Notes: generated by a model not told the origin, from the letters alone. A stretch of DNA of 64,000 nt from Omphiscola glabra (GCA_964017045.1 OZ024808.1:9913784-9977783), one strand, 5' to 3'; numbered from the stretch's first letter, positions 1-13,156 are shown. Numbers and translations are program-made.

Positions 1-320
1 TTTTAATATTTCATTTATTTCTTTAGAGTGAGGCAAAAAAACAAAAAAATTCAACAAAAATATAAAAATAATAAATATACTTGCTGATATCGTCACTTCC
101 GTGCAAATGGAATGTATTCAACAATGGCGCAGTCGAGTATGTGTGTCTAAAATAATTGGCATTTTAAAAATCTTGATTATTTCATTTTTTTTTATCGTTC
201 AATGCGAAATGTTCATTTTATTTTTAGCATTATTTTCAGCAGTTACGCGATGTTCTTATCATGCTTATATACTTTCTTAAGTTGTCTGCGGACTGGCAGC
301 CCCCCCCCCCCCCCCCCCCC
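1..320. other. AT-rich stretch with a C20 run, no gene
   Basis: No coding or repeat family was recognised apart from the poly(C) tract at 301-320, which abuts the first minisatellite. Confidence 0.5.
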
Positions 321-902
321 GTGTCTGCGGGCTGAAAGCCTCACTCTGTGTCTGCGGGCTGACAGCCTGACTCCTTGTCTGCGGACTGACAGCCTCACTC
401 TGTGTCTGCGGGCTGACAGCCTCACTCTGTGTCTGCGGACTGACAGCCTCAGTGTCTGCGGACTGACAGCCTCACTCTGTGTCTGCGGGCTGACAGCCTC
501 ACTCTGTGTCTGCGGGCTGACAGCCTCACTCTGTGTCTGCGGGCTGACAGCCTCACTCTGTGTCTGCGGGCTGACAGCCTCACTCTGTGTCTGCGGACTG
601 ACAGCCTCAGTGTCTGCGGACTGACAGCCTCACTCTGTGTCTGCGGGCTGACAGCCTCACTCTGTGTCTGCGGGCTGACAGCCTCACTCTGTGTCTGCGG
701 GCTGACAGCCTCACTCTGTGTCTGCGGACTGACAGCCTCACTCTGTGTCTGCGGACTGACAGCCTCACTCTGTGTCTGCGGGCTGACAGCCTCACCCTGT
801 GTCTGCGGGCTGACAGCCTCACTCTGTGTCTGCGGGCTGACAGCCTCACTCTGTGTCTGCGGGCTGACAGCCTCACTCTGTGTCTGCGGACTGACAGCCT
901 CC
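321..902. repeat. 27-bp minisatellite (TGTCTGCGGGCTGACAGCCT core)
   Basis: About 21 copies of a 27-bp unit with G/A variants (GCGGG/GCGGA) that recur in blocks. Because 27 is a multiple of 3 the array is open in several frames; these frames are not genes. Confidence 0.95.
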
Positions 903-1632
903 CCGGAGGTGCATTTACTCGTGTGTTCCCATGACATGAAGAACGTAAAAGTGCAAATCCATTGACAGATCCACCCGGTGTCTTAACACTTCCTTTCAGT
1001 TGACAGATCCACCCGGTGTCTTAACACCGTTATCCCCCTTCCTCCTCACTCACTCACACACTGAGCACACCCACATGCCACCCCCCCCCCCGGGGGGCCC
1101 ACGCACATCCGTCCACGGAACGGACCTCCTGAATGTGTGTACCAACAACCGGGGTCATTCACCACTCCCACGTGGCCTGACATCCGCTCTGACCACTGCT
1201 GACCAGTCGCATCTGGGATCGGTCCTTAAGCATCCATCCGGTGAATCCCAAAAACTTCATAACTAGCCTCTAGTTAAAACATGGAGTGGGTGTAGTACCG
1301 GTGCCGGTACCTTTTTGAATTGACAAACTAAGGCCAAGAGGAAATGAAACCCTCTGTTCCTCCTCGAGATACGTAGTTGATGGACTGCGCGTTCCTTCAC
1401 ATGAGCGAGGGCGAAAGTGAACAAAATTAATTATTAATTACGTCCCAATATTTTAATGTTATAAATAAATGTACGAGCAAGATCATGGACGTAGTAGTTA
1501 GTAAGGGGGGGAGGCGCCCCCACCCCGACGGGCATTTTTTTTCCTCTTCAGATGGGGGGGGGGGCGACATTTTTCGACCAATGGAATAGTTTGTTTTTTA
1601 CGTGGAAAAGTGGGGGGGGGGGATCTTGGCCC
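903..1632. other. Intergenic, no gene seen
   Basis: Contains a short direct duplication (TTGACAGATCCACCCGGTGT at 962 and 1000) and several G or C runs. No coding feature was identified. Confidence 0.5.
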
Positions 1633-2012
1633 GCCCAGTGAGATACAAACCTTAGATAGGCCACTGTATGCCCAGTGAGATACAAACCTTAGATAGGCCA
1701 CTGTATGCCCAGTGAGATACAAACCTTAGATAGGCCAGTGTATGCCCAGTGACATACAAACCTTAGATATGCCACTGTATGTCCAGTGAGATACAAACCT
1801 TAGATAGGCCACTGTATGCCCAGTGAGATACAAACCTTAGATAGGCCACTGTATGCCCTGTGAGATACAAACCTTAGATAGGGCACTGTATGCCCTGTGA
1901 GATACAAACCTTAGATAGGCCACTGTATGCCCAGTGAGATACAAACCTTAGATAGGCCACTGTATGCCCTGTGAGATACAAACCTTAGATAGGCCACTGT
2001 ATGCCCTGTGAG
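1633..2012. repeat. 37-bp minisatellite (CCAGTGAGATACAAACCTTA core)
   Basis: About 10 copies, ending about 55 bp before the SPIN-like copy 1. Confidence 0.93.
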
Positions 2013-2065
2013 TGTTACAGCTGGGTAAATCGTAAGGGTCGAATTCATTGAGTCATAGGATATAC

Positions 2066-2260
2066 CAGCGGTTCTTAACCTGTGGGTCGCGACACCTTTG
2101 GGGGCCGAACGACCCTTTCACAGGGGTCGCCTAAGGCCATCGGAAAACATATACTCCACAGTTATGAAGAAGCTACGAAAATGATTTTGTGGTTGTGGGT
2201 CGCCACGACATGAGGAACTGTATTAAAGGGTCGCGGCATTAGAAAGGTTGAGAACCACTG
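2066..2260 (+). mobile_element. SPIN-like hAT MITE, copy 1
   Basis: The element is 195 bp. It starts CAGCGGTTCTTAACCTGTGG and ends GGTTGAGAACCACTG, so the termini are inverted repeats. It is flanked by GGATATAC and GGATAGAC, an 8-bp duplication with one mismatch. The body (GGGTCGCGACACC..., CAGGGGTCGCCTAAGGCCAT, AGTTATGAAG, GGGTCGCCACGAC) resembles the non-autonomous SPIN consensus as I recall it. Confidence 0.85.
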
Positions 2261-2424
2261 GGATAGACCCACCTGAACACGACAACGACACTCCCATCCA
2301 CCCCTCACACCCAACCAGGCACTCCTTACAGTTTCAGTGATAACGCATCACTCTTAGATAACTCGCAGTGCTGTCATAGGCGGAGTAAGCTATGGAGAAG
2401 TGGCTGTCACAAACCCCTCAGCCG

Positions 2425-2810
2425 CCAAGGGATCATATCTACCATCCAGAAGTCCGTCTGTAAGGGATTGTGTCTACCATTCACAAGTGCAGCTTTAGGG
2501 GATTGTATCATATCTACCATCCACAGGTGCCTCTGCAAGGGATTATATCTACTATCTACAAGTCCATCTGTAAGGGATTTTATCTGCCATCCACAAGTGT
2601 ATCTGTAAGGTATTACATCTATCATCCAGAAGTTCACATGTAAGTGATTTTATCTACCATCCACAAGTGCATCTGTAAGTGATTTTATCTACCATCCACA
2701 AGTACACCTGCAAGGGATCATATCTACAAGTGCATCTGTAAGTGATTTTATCTACCATCCACAAGTACATCTGCAAGGGATCATATCTACAAGTGCATAT
2801 GTATGGGATG
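2425..2810. repeat. Degenerate ~36-bp minisatellite (ATCTACCATCCACAAGTGC core)
   Basis: About 11 diverged copies, with deleted partial units near 2720-2800. Confidence 0.88.
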
Positions 2811-3500
2811 AGATCTAATTCTTATTACTCTCCATTATTATGAACAGACACCTCCCATGTGATCGCTTATCTCTCCAACAAAACCAACTTATCTCGTGTT
2901 GGTCTCGGGGGCGAGACGTAGTCCGTCTCATTGGCGGCGTAGTTCAACACATTTTCGGCCAAAGTTTCAACGCAGGGTCCATGTCCATGATTCATTTCCA
3001 GCTGACCCCTAACCATAGCGTCCTTTATCCTTAGGCCAGTCAAAGTCGAAGCAACGGACTGGTTATTGACCTTAAACCTATCGATCACACAACACGAAAC
3101 GACAGCTGTTCTCACACGGGGGGGGGGGGGGGGGGCTCCAGTGGTGGTGTTCTGGCTGTAAGGGTGCACGCGAACAATTTAATTTTTTTATTTTTTAAAT
3201 TTTTTTTACATTATTTGGACCAAATAATTTTATGACTATGGCTTTAAAAAAAATAAGGGTGGGTGACATTAGTTTTGGCTGCGGCTATTAGTAGGAAACT
3301 ACCAATACCCGCCTATTAAAAACTACTAATTGGTGAAAGATTGATGTAGTGCAGCATTGACTAATCATTACTCACTAATTACATCACTGAAATCGCTCCA
3401 AAGTAGGTATGTGATACTTCCGACTTTTTGCGTCACCAATACAATAACATGTTGCCAAACATGTGCCGGCGTTATAGAGCTCATGGTGCACTTCTATATT
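2811..3500. other. Intergenic, no gene seen
   Basis: Mixed-composition DNA with a G16 run near 3119. Short frames on both strands show no recognisable domain. Confidence 0.45.
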
Positions 3501-3504
3501 CATG

Positions 3505-3922
3505 GTTTGTGTTTAATGACGTAAAATGTTCATGGTTTGTGTTTAATGACGTAAAATGTTCATGGTTTGTGTCTAATGACGTAAAATGTTCATGGTTTGT
3601 GTCTAGACGTGTAATTTTCATTGTTTGTGTCTAGACGTGTAATTTTCATTGTTTGTGTCTAGACGTATAATATTCATTGTTTGTGTCTAGACCTATAATT
3701 TTCATTGTTTGTGTCTAGACGTATAATATTCATTGTTTGTGTCTAGACGTGTAATTTTCATTGTTTGTGTCTAGATGTATAATATTCATTGTTTGTGTCT
3801 AGATGTATAATATTCATTGTTTGTGTCTAGACGTGTAATATTCATTGTTTGTGTCTAGGCGTGTAATATTCATTGTTTGTGTCTAGACGTGTAATATTCA
3901 TTGTTTGTGTCTAGACGTATAA
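3505..3922. repeat. 28-30-bp minisatellite (TTCATTGTTTGTGTCTAGAC core)
   Basis: Three copies of a 30-bp variant (TTCATGGTTTGTGTTTAATG) are followed by about 11 copies of a 28-bp variant. The array has switched unit type. Confidence 0.92.
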
Positions 3923-4113
3923 TTTCGCTCCAAATCGGATTTTCAAGACATAATACGTTTAGTTTTCTTTGTGTATAGTTTATTTGTATGTATCGCGCCT
4001 TGGCCCTATGTTTGTCAATGTATTCTGTGCCGTTTATAACATTGATTCTGCCTAGCATTGAAAAATCAATAGTGAATAGTAATTCCTAGATGTTAAATTA
4101 ATAATTTATGTTA

Positions 4114-4365
4114 TAGTTGAATAATTGAACCAACAATGACCCAATTGACCACTAATACTCATTTAGGCCTATGTCCTAGTTGAATAATTGAACCAACAAT
4201 GACCCAATTGACCACTAATACTCATTTAGGCCTATGTCCTAGTTGAATAATTGAACCAACAATGACCCAATTGACCACTAATACTCATTTAGGCCTATGT
4301 CCTAGTTGAATAATTGAACCAACAATGACCCAATTGACCACTAATACTCATTTAGGCCTATGTCC
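4114..4365. repeat. 63-bp tandem repeat, 4 near-identical copies
   Basis: Units start at 4114, 4177, 4240 and 4303 (TAGTTGAATAATTGAACCAA...). The copies are practically identical. Confidence 0.95.
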
Positions 4366-4442
4366 CGCCAGAAAACCAATAACGACAAAAAAAAGTGTGG
4401 GGGGGGGGGGGGGGGGAGTATCACGTGACCATGTCCCTAAAC

Positions 4443-4620
4443 CAGTGGTTCTCAACCTTTCTACTGCCGCGACCCTTTAATACAGTTCCTCATGTTGTAG
4501 CGACCCCCAGCCACACAGTTATTTTCGTTGCTGCTTCATAACTGTAGGATATGTGTTTTCCTATGGGAAAGGGTCGTTCGACCCCGAAAGGGGTCACGAC
4601 CCACAGGTTGAGAACCGCTG
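4443..4620 (-). mobile_element. SPIN-like hAT MITE, copy 2
   Basis: The element is 178 bp, in inverse orientation relative to copy 1. It starts CAGTGGTTCTCAACCTTTCT and ends AGGTTGAGAACCGCTG. The left flank is CCCTAAAC; the right flank, CCCTGCCC, matches only partly. Confidence 0.82.
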
Positions 4621-5279
4621 CCCTGCCCTAAACAGATATTGGCCGAAGCTTCTGTTGTAATTGTTAAGACCTATCACGTTACTATACCTTTGCATTTAAC
4701 TAAAGTAACAAGATTTTTAAAAATATGCACTAAAATTATTATTATGGTAATTACAGACATATATAGGCCTCTATTTTAATTTATAATTTTTATCATAACA
4801 ATTAGAACACACACACAATATTTAGAATACATTTATTTCTCAGCCTCAGCTGGATTTTTTTGTTCACATGTGCACATATTTTTAATCTACTTTGGCAAAA
4901 AAGAAGCTGGGTATCATTTTTTCAGACTAAAAATCCCCCCCCCCCAAGTATCATTCATCTATCTATATTAGGTCTCTATTATAAATTATAATTATATAGC
5001 AATCTCACACAATAAAGGAATCAAAGGAAAGCAAGTGTCACTTTGGTACTAGTTGAGTGATAACTCTCTCTCCAGACGAAGCGTCAATGACCGTGATTAA
5101 CGCGACGTTGGACCGAGAGATATAAAAATTCATTTGTTCCCTCCATCTTGTCAGAATTTACCACTGTGCTCATTGGACTGTTCAACAATTATTTTTTTTT
5201 TTACCACGCTTAATTTTCAGACTAACTATTAATTTATTTATGTGATACTCATATATGCAGATATATTTGTGTAAACACG
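4621..5279. other. AT-rich intergenic, no gene seen
   Basis: Only short poly(C) and poly(T) tracts were seen. Confidence 0.45.
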
Positions 5280-5473
5280 CAGAGGCGTAGCGTAGGGGGG
5301 GGGGGGGAAGGGGGGTACAGATGTACCCGGCGCCAGCTAGTTAGGGGCGCCAAAATGTGCTTTGCAATTATTTTATTGATGGAAATAATGGGTTTGAGAG
5401 TTGAAAAAGGGAAAAGAGGGCTCTTTTAAATGAATCTTGTTCCCGGGCGCCAAACACTCTAGCTACGCCTCTG
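5280..5473. mobile_element. hAT MITE family B (CAGAGGCGTAGC termini)
   Basis: The element is 194 bp with inverted termini CAGAGGCGTAGC and GCTACGCCTCTG. The flanks TAAACACG and TAAACGCG match at 7 of 8 positions. GGCGCCA motifs lie near both ends. Confidence 0.87.
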
Positions 5474-6844
5474 TAAACGCGTCTGATTTTCGTATTTCAG
5501 TCACTTTACTTCCAATGACTCTTGGTTCCATTTACTGATATTAAGTCAGCAACAAACATTGATATGGATGTACCCATAAAATTACAATTAATAAAAAGAA
5601 GATTTTCTGTGACTATTTTTAGTGTGAATTATTTTTTTTCCCTTGTTACCTTTCTAACCTACAATCAGTGGCGACTCATCACAAGCGGAGCCGGCTGTGC
5701 CTCTCATCGACGAATACATGTTCACGTGGTGAACATTTTGTTGACCAAATGTGACCCACTTATCAATTTACCCCGTTACACCAAGCAGCAGCTGGGGTAT
5801 CGTACTTAATCTACTCGCTACTTTGGCTACTGCGACACGTGTTTCTTTAAAAAATTAAATAATTTTAAAAAAACTTGCTAGACGGATGACGTCCCTGAAT
5901 ATCCTTGGACCGCGTAGGACGAATTTTTCTACTCGTGACTCGTGGTCAAGTACTTTTTCAGCTGCAAGTGTCGAATCTACATAACAACAAAGAGAGACCA
6001 AATTGAAGATGATTTGATCTAATGCCATATCAATCCCCAACCTTATGGTTCATGTCTTCCCTCATTACGTCTCGAAAGAAACCGAGACGAGCTGTAACGC
6101 ACGTGACTTATTGAGGACTTCATTACCAGACGGCTAGAGCAATCAATGAGACGTTAGTTTAGTTACAGTTAGTCGTTTCTCTTGTCATTACTGATATGAC
6201 GTGTCCCGACAAAACCAAGGCGGATGGATGGATTGATGGATGGATGGATTGGTGGATGGATGGATTGATGGATTGGTGTGCTTCTACGAGCAAAACTTAC
6301 AGATAGTTTGTATTAAGCACACACACACAAAAAGAGACTTTTCGTTGAGACCGAGTTGTGACCATTCAATATCAAAGCGTAGTTTTATTCCACCCCCACG
6401 ACCCCCCTCCCCGCACTCCCATGTCTCCCTATGACACACACACACCATCACAAACTGACCTCTACCGTGTACTTGGCGCTACACCAATGGGGCGGGAAAT
6501 TTAAAAGTTCAAAACTCACACAGCACATGTGTTCCAAAGCCAGCCCTCCTCCCCCTTATACACCCCCCCCCCCACATCGCTTACCATCTCCCACCAGTAG
6601 ACCACCGGACAGAGATCGGCGTGGTCCGTCAGCTGTTTGACAAGAGGTCAAGGCACTCGTGGTTTGCACGAGTCTATAGTACTGCTCTCTCTGCGTGGGC
6701 GGCAAAAGGTCATTGAATGGTCCACCCGGAGTGGTATCCAGGGCGTCATGTTACGACATGGTTGATTTGTTGACCTACTTAAAGCCTGGTCTCCTGTCAT
6801 CACAAAGATGCCGAGGATGTTGACTCCATCCATACCTTCTACGA
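5474..6844. other. Intergenic, no gene seen
   Basis: Contains a short GATGGATT simple repeat (about 6224-6278) and CA- and C-rich tracts. Small frames show no known domain. Confidence 0.4.
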
Positions 6845-7025
6845 CAGAGGTTCTCAACCTGTGGGTCGCGATCCCTTTGGGGTTCGAACGATCCTTACAC
6901 AGGGGTAGGAAAACACATATTTATGAAGTAGCAACTAACATAATTTTATAGTTGGGGGTCACCGAAACGTGGTCGCGAGGAACTGTATTAAAGGGTCGCA
7001 GCATTAGGACGGTTGAGAACCACTG
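6845..7025 (+). mobile_element. SPIN-like hAT MITE, copy 3
   Basis: The element is 181 bp, with CAGAGGTTCTCAACCTGTGG at one end and GGTTGAGAACCACTG at the other. The flanks TTCTACGA and TTCTACGG form an 8-bp duplication with one mismatch. The 37-bp minisatellite starts within about 10 bp of its right end. Confidence 0.85.
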
Positions 7026-7033
7026 TTCTACGG

Positions 7034-9350
7034 TCTATGTAAGTGTCCTACTAGCTTCAACGTTCTTGTGTAAACGTCCTACCAGTTTCAACGTTCTTGT
7101 GTAAATGTCCTACCAGCTCCTAAGGCCTATTGTAAATGTCCTACTGGCTTCAACGTTATGTAAATGTCCTACCAGCTTCTTTGGACTTTATTAAATGTCA
7201 TAATAATAATAACTTCAATGTTCCTATATGTAATGACAATAAATGCCCAATTATCCCATATGATGCTATGTACACATCCTACCAGATCCGTTCTTATGTA
7301 GATTTCATAACTAGCCTTTATGCTCTTACCGGACTCACTAACTGCACTCCGGTGATAAGGATCTACTCTCTATGTCCTTATGTTCAAATTCATGTCCTAC
7401 TAGCTTCTATGTTCTTATGTTCAAATTCATGTCCTACTAGCTTCTATGTTCTTATGTTCAAATTCATGTCCTACTAGCTTCTATGTTCTTATGTTCAAAT
7501 TCATGTCCTACTAGCTTCTATGTTCTTATGTTCAAATTCATGTCCTACTAGCTTCTATGTTCTTATGTTCAAATTCATGTCCTACTAGCTACTATGTTCT
7601 TATGTTCAAATTCATGTCCTACTAGCTTCTACTGTCTTATGTTCAAATTCATGTCCTACTAGCTTCTATGTTCTTATTTTCAAATTCATGTCCTACTATC
7701 TTCTATGTTCTTATGTTCAAATTCATGTCCTACTAGCTTCTATGTTCTTATGTTCAAATTCATGTCCTACTAGCTTCTATGTTCTTATGTTCAAATTCAT
7801 GTCCTACTAGCTTCTATGTTCTTATGTTCAAATTCATGTCCTACTAGCTTCTATGTTCTTATGTTCAAATTCATGTCCTACTAGCTTCTACTGTCTTATG
7901 TTCAAATTCATGTCCTACTAGCTTCTATGTTCTTATTTTCAAATTCATGTCCTACTAGCTTCTATGTTCTTATGTTCAAATTCATGTCCTACTAGCTTCT
8001 ATGTTCTTATGTTCAAATTCATGTCCTACTACCTTATATGTTCTTATGTTCAAATTCATGTCCTACTAGCTTCTATGTTCTTATTTTCAAATTCATGTCC
8101 TACTAGCTTCTACTGTCTCATGTTCAAATTCATGTCCTACTAGCTTCTATGTTCTTATGTTCAAATTCATGTCCTACTATCTTCTATGTTCTTATTTTCA
8201 AATTCATGTCCTACTATCTTCTATGTTCTTATGTTCAAATTAATGTCCTACTAGCGTCTATGTTCTTATTTTCAAATTCATGTCCTACTAGCTTCTACTG
8301 TCTCATGTTCAAATTCATGTCCTACTAGCTTCTATGTTCTTATGTTCAAATTCATGTCCTACTATCTTCTATGTTCTTATTATCAAATTCATGTCCTACT
8401 ATCTTCTATGTTCTTATGTTCAAATTAATGTCCTACTAGTTTCTATGTTCTTATGTTCAAATTCATGTCCTACTAGCTTCTATGTTCTTATTTTCAAATT
8501 CATGTCCTACTATCTTCTATGTTCTTATGTTCAAATTCATGTCCTACTAGCTTCTATGTTCTTATTTCCAAATGCATGTCCTACTAGCTTCTATGTTCTT
8601 ATTTTCAAATTCATGTCCTACTAGCTTCTACTGTCTTATGTTTAAATTCATGTCCTATCTTCTATGTTCTTATGTTCAAATTCATGTCCTACTATCTTCT
8701 ATGTTCTTATTTTCAAATTCATGTCCTACTATCTTCTATGTTCTTATGTTCAAATTAATGTCCTACTAGTTTCTATGTTCTTATGTTCAAATTCATGTCC
8801 TACTACCTTATGTGTTCTTATGTTCAAATTCATGTCCTACTATCTTCTATGTTCTTATTTTCAAATTCATGTCCTACTATCTTCTATGTTCATATGTTCA
8901 AATTCATGTCCTACTAGCTTCTATGTTCTTATGTTCAAATTCATGTCCTACTATCTTCTATGTTCTTATTTTCAAATTCATGTCCTACTATCTTCTATGT
9001 TAATATGTTCAAATTCATGTCCTACTAGCTTCTATGTTCTTATGTTCAAATTCATGTACTACTAGCTTCTACTGTCTTATGTTCAAATTAATGTCCTACT
9101 ATCTTCTATGTTCTTATGTTCAAATTCATTTACTACTATCTTCTATGTTCTTATGTTCAAATTCATGTCCTACTATCTTCTATGTTCTTATGTTCAAATT
9201 CATTTACTACTATCTTCTATGTTCTTATGTTCAAATTCATGTCCTACTAGCTTCTACTTTCTTATGTTCAAAGTGATCATATTAATGTCCTACTAATACT
9301 ATCTTCTATGTTCTAATGTTCAAGTTAATGTCCGACTAGCATATGCTCTT
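7034..9350. repeat. Large 37-bp minisatellite (TTCTTATGTTCAAATTCATG core)
   Basis: About 2.3 kb. Diverged units at 7034-7370 lead into about 52 well-conserved 37-bp units. Variants (TTTTC/TGTTC, AGCTTC/ATCTTC, TACTGTC) recur in blocks, pointing to amplification of multi-unit segments. Frames encoding MFLCSNSCPT-like repeats are a by-product. Confidence 0.95.
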
Positions 9351-11059
9351 ATATGACTTTCTATGTTCTTGGAACGGTCATTGTTACTGCTAAGACCATG
9401 GTCTATGTCAATGTCATTTGACCAAGTCTGAAGGTACAGACATATTCTTGACATTGTGTGTAATGTGCTATAATTCAACATTGTAGCCGTGTCGTGTAGA
9501 GTCTAGCGGTGACCTATATTCCACCACCGGACGGTTGTAGGAGACGGACGAATTCCTGCGCACAACCATCCTCCCCAACATTCCAGGCGTGACCTTTGCG
9601 AGGCGATAAGGTGAAGCCCTCGTTTGTTCAGCTGGTCTGTTCGCGCCACACCCTTCAGGAACGTTACGTTCCGGCCCTCTGGGACTGACTCGTCTTACGT
9701 TGCCGCTCAGTTCTGCTAAACGGTAACTCTTCAGTTTCTAGGTTCAGTTTTAGGGTTCACTTTTAAACTAGTATTGAACAAAACAAAGCAACTTTGCCAC
9801 ATAAGAAAATAATGATTTCTTTGAGATAGGGGCCTACTTAACTAGGGCGTCGGTTATGAACGGCTTTTTACTCAGGGCAAAAGCCAGTAAAAAGGAGCAC
9901 CTCGTTTCATACAAATAAATTATATACTCAAACTCGATACACACACTTAGTTATATTGTAATATAATATATATAATACTTTATTACAATATACATATATC
10001 CCCCCCCCCCCATGTTATCAAGCCCCTCCTCCAGTTTTCACAATCAACGCATCAGGAGACCATGGGTGACCACGTAACCAAAGGACAACATTGTCTACCA
10101 ACTGGAAGATTGGGGGGGGGGGGGGACATTCAATGCAGCTACACCACCCCGCTGACCGTGCGTGTCCGTTAACCGGGTAACAGAGAGGCTGGTATCGTAG
10201 ATTCAGGGTAGAGCTTGTGAATGATCGTGTACTGTGATGAGAGGTCGGCACGAAAGAATCCCGACCAGCCCTCGCTGGACTCTCGTCTGCTTACGTTTCA
10301 ATGTACACGATTTCCCCCCCCCCCCCCTTCCACAACTTTCCAGTTTCTACGAGATAGATTTTTTCCCCTTACATTAGCTGTAAACATAATCTTAGTTCCG
10401 CATTTCCTGTTGTAGGGTGGGCGGGGCGTCACGTAGTCATGAATGACGCTCGCCGTATGTCCGGCGGTCTGCGTACCACAAAATTTACTAACTGAGTTAC
10501 TAATGGTGTGGGGAGTGTAATTTTTTTCAAGGGCGGAGGGGTGACAGTAAAGCGGGGCGGTAAAACTTACATTGTATATAAATTGCCGGTTTTATCTTTC
10601 GCATTGTGTTGTATGGGGAGGAGACACCCTTATTTACCCCACTAATTTAGGGAGCAGTACTGTAACGTATGACAGGAGAGTTCAGAAACCACAGGACCGG
10701 AAAACTGTTCCGAAAATTCCTCCGTGCCGCAGGACACGTGTACCTTTGTGTACTAGAGAGGTGAGGCCATTAGTTAGGGCAGGGAAAAAGGCGTATCCTT
10801 TTTGGCGTAACTGACAACGCCTCGGCTCTTTAGTCTTTGTGTGTGTGCTTTAATTCTTTGATTTTACATGGGCGTGGTGCAATTCAGGAGATACGCATCA
10901 TTGTCCCGGGCACGCTTTTCTAAAAAAAAATTGTATCCCTAATTCCTACTTTTTAACTCTACTTTTGTTATCCCAATCTTTACTTTTATTAACCCTGTCC
11001 TAAGCACTAGTGGGGTGTGAGTACGAGTAGCATGAGGATTCATATGGATGGAGGCATGA
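9351..11059. other. Intergenic, no gene seen
   Basis: Mixed GC content, several C or G runs (9999, 10110, 10314), no tandem array and no convincing coding frame. Confidence 0.4.
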
Positions 11060-11742
11060 TCGTGTGTGTTGGAGGTTGTTTATGTGGGGTCGTTTATGTG
11101 GGGTAGGTTGTGTGTGGTAGGTTGTGTGTTGGAGGTAGTTTATGTGGGGTAGGTTGTGTGTTGGAGGTAGTTTGTGTGGTGTAGGTTGTGTGGGGTAGGT
11201 TGTGTGTTGGAGGTAGTTTGTGTGGTGTAGGTTGTGTGGGGTAGGTTGTGTGTGTTGGAGGTAGTTTGTGTGAGGTAGGTTGTGTATGTGTTGGAGGTAG
11301 TTTGTGTGGGGTAGGTTGTGTGTGTTGGAGGTAGTTTGTGTGGGGTAGGTTGTGTGTGTTGGAGGTAGTTTGTGTGGGGTAGGTTGTGTGTGTTGGAGGT
11401 AGTTTGTGTGGGGTAGGTTGTGTGTGTTGGAGGTAGTTTATGTTTGGTAGGTTGTGTGTTGGAGGTAGTTTTTGTGGGGTAGGTTGTGTGTGGTAGGATG
11501 TGTGTTTTGGAGGTAGTTTATGTGTGGTAGGTTGTGTGTTTGTTGGAGGTAGTTTTTGTGGGGTAGGTTGTGTGTGTGTTGGAGGTAGTTTATGTGTGGT
11601 AGGTTGTGTGTGTGTTGGAGGTAGTTTATGTTTGGTAGGTTGTGTGTTGGAGGTAGTTTTTGTGGGGTAGGTTGTGTGTGGTAGGATGTGTGTTTTGGAG
11701 GTAGTTTTTGTGGGGTAGGTTGTGTGTTTGTTGGAGGTAGTT
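11060..11742. repeat. G/T-rich minisatellite (TTGGAGGTAGTTTGTGTGGG core)
   Basis: A variable unit of about 30-35 bp, about 20 copies, strongly strand-asymmetric (G and T on the plus strand). Confidence 0.92.
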
Positions 11743-11802
11743 TACCCCATTCACCACACCATCTCACCCGTTTATCTTTTAACCCGCAGCTAATGTGATC
11801 CA

Positions 11803-12357
11803 CAAACCCATGATACACACACCCATGATACACAAACCCATGATACACACACCCATGATACACAAACCCATGATACACACACCCATGATATATACACCCA
11901 TGAATGATACACACCATGGTATATACACCCATGATACACACACCCATGATATATACACCGACGATACACACACCCATGATACACACACCCATGATATATA
12001 CACCCACGATACACACACCCACGATACACACACCCACGATACACACAACCATGATACACACACCCATGATATATAATATACACCCATGAATGATACACAC
12101 ACCATGGTATATACACCCACAATACACACACCCATGATATATACACCCACGATACACAAACCCATGATATATACACCCACGATACCCAAACCCATGATAC
12201 ACACACCATGGTATATACACCCATGATACACACACCCATGATATACACACCCACGATACACACACCCATGATACACACACCCATGATACACACACACACA
12301 TGATACACACACCCATGATACACACACCCATGATACACACACCCATGATACACACAC
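11803..12357. repeat. 16-bp A/C-rich minisatellite (CATGATACACACACC core)
   Basis: About 34 copies of a roughly 16-bp unit with ATATACACC variants. A/C-rich on the plus strand, opposite to the G/T-rich array 60 bp upstream. Confidence 0.93.
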
Positions 12358-13156
12358 AGTAAGGATATTTCTTCATCTTCTTTTCTTTCTCATTTAATTA
12401 TTTATTTTTGTTACCAAACCAAAATACCAGTACCAGTAACTGGCAGTGTGTTTTGTTCATTTGTTGCTCTAACGGTAACGGTTTAGATACGACGTGTCAA
12501 TCAACGCATTCGGCGCCTTATCGTCCTTCGAGAAATCCACGTGCATTACCAGCGCTTTGGGATAGTGTAGCGATGGCGCCTTTTCGCCCTCGCATGCGTC
12601 AAGCGTGCGTGAATGCCGTCCCTAAGTTTAGCAGCGGACTTGAAACTGGGTCAGACAAATATCAAGAGTGACAGACGGAGCGCCATCGACCTCAGTATGT
12701 TTCCTCACCTCGCCCTCGGTAAAGAAAAGATCCCTTTGGGCCTAACTCGTGGCTGCTGGGAACGAACATGGTTTTTGGACAGGGAACATAGTTATGAACG
12801 TTGACAGGGAACATGTTTGCTTGGACAGGGAACATAGTTATGTAATTGGGCAGTGAAGATGATTATTTGCGCAGGGTACATAGTTACTTAACAGGGAACA
12901 TAATTATTTACGTTAACAGGGAACAATGTTATTTGAACAGTTAACCTAGTTTCCTGGGAAGGGAATCTAATTTTGTAACCGGACAGGGAACATACCAATG
13001 TCCTTCCAACGTAGTTTCGAACTAACTCTAACACTAAGTCACTTAGTAAGTGCGTGTTTCTAGGTCCGAAAGTTTTCTTAGATAAAGTTTTAAAATATCC
13101 AACAGTCAAGAGCAGACCATTCGGGAAGTTAGCTCGCAGTTGCTGTCCTTGAGGAC
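12358..13156. other. Intergenic with diffuse short repeats, no gene seen
   Basis: A degenerate GACAGGGAACATAGTTAT repeat of about 25 bp runs from about 12775 to 12990. No coding feature was identified. Confidence 0.5.

Noticed and set aside
321..902. Long frames on both strands with Leu-Arg-Ala-Asp-Ser or Ser-Pro-Gln-Thr repeats
   Set aside because: They are translations of a 27-bp minisatellite; open frames exist on both strands only because the unit is a multiple of three.
7136..9296. MFLCSNSCPT-type repeated frames
   Set aside because: They are the translation of the 37-bp array; frames shift with each unit and have no independent support.
11438..12376. 312-codon minus-strand frame rich in MGVCI repeats
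   Set aside because: It reads through the CATGATACACACACC array and the G/T-rich array; three frames are open at once and there is no non-repeat domain.
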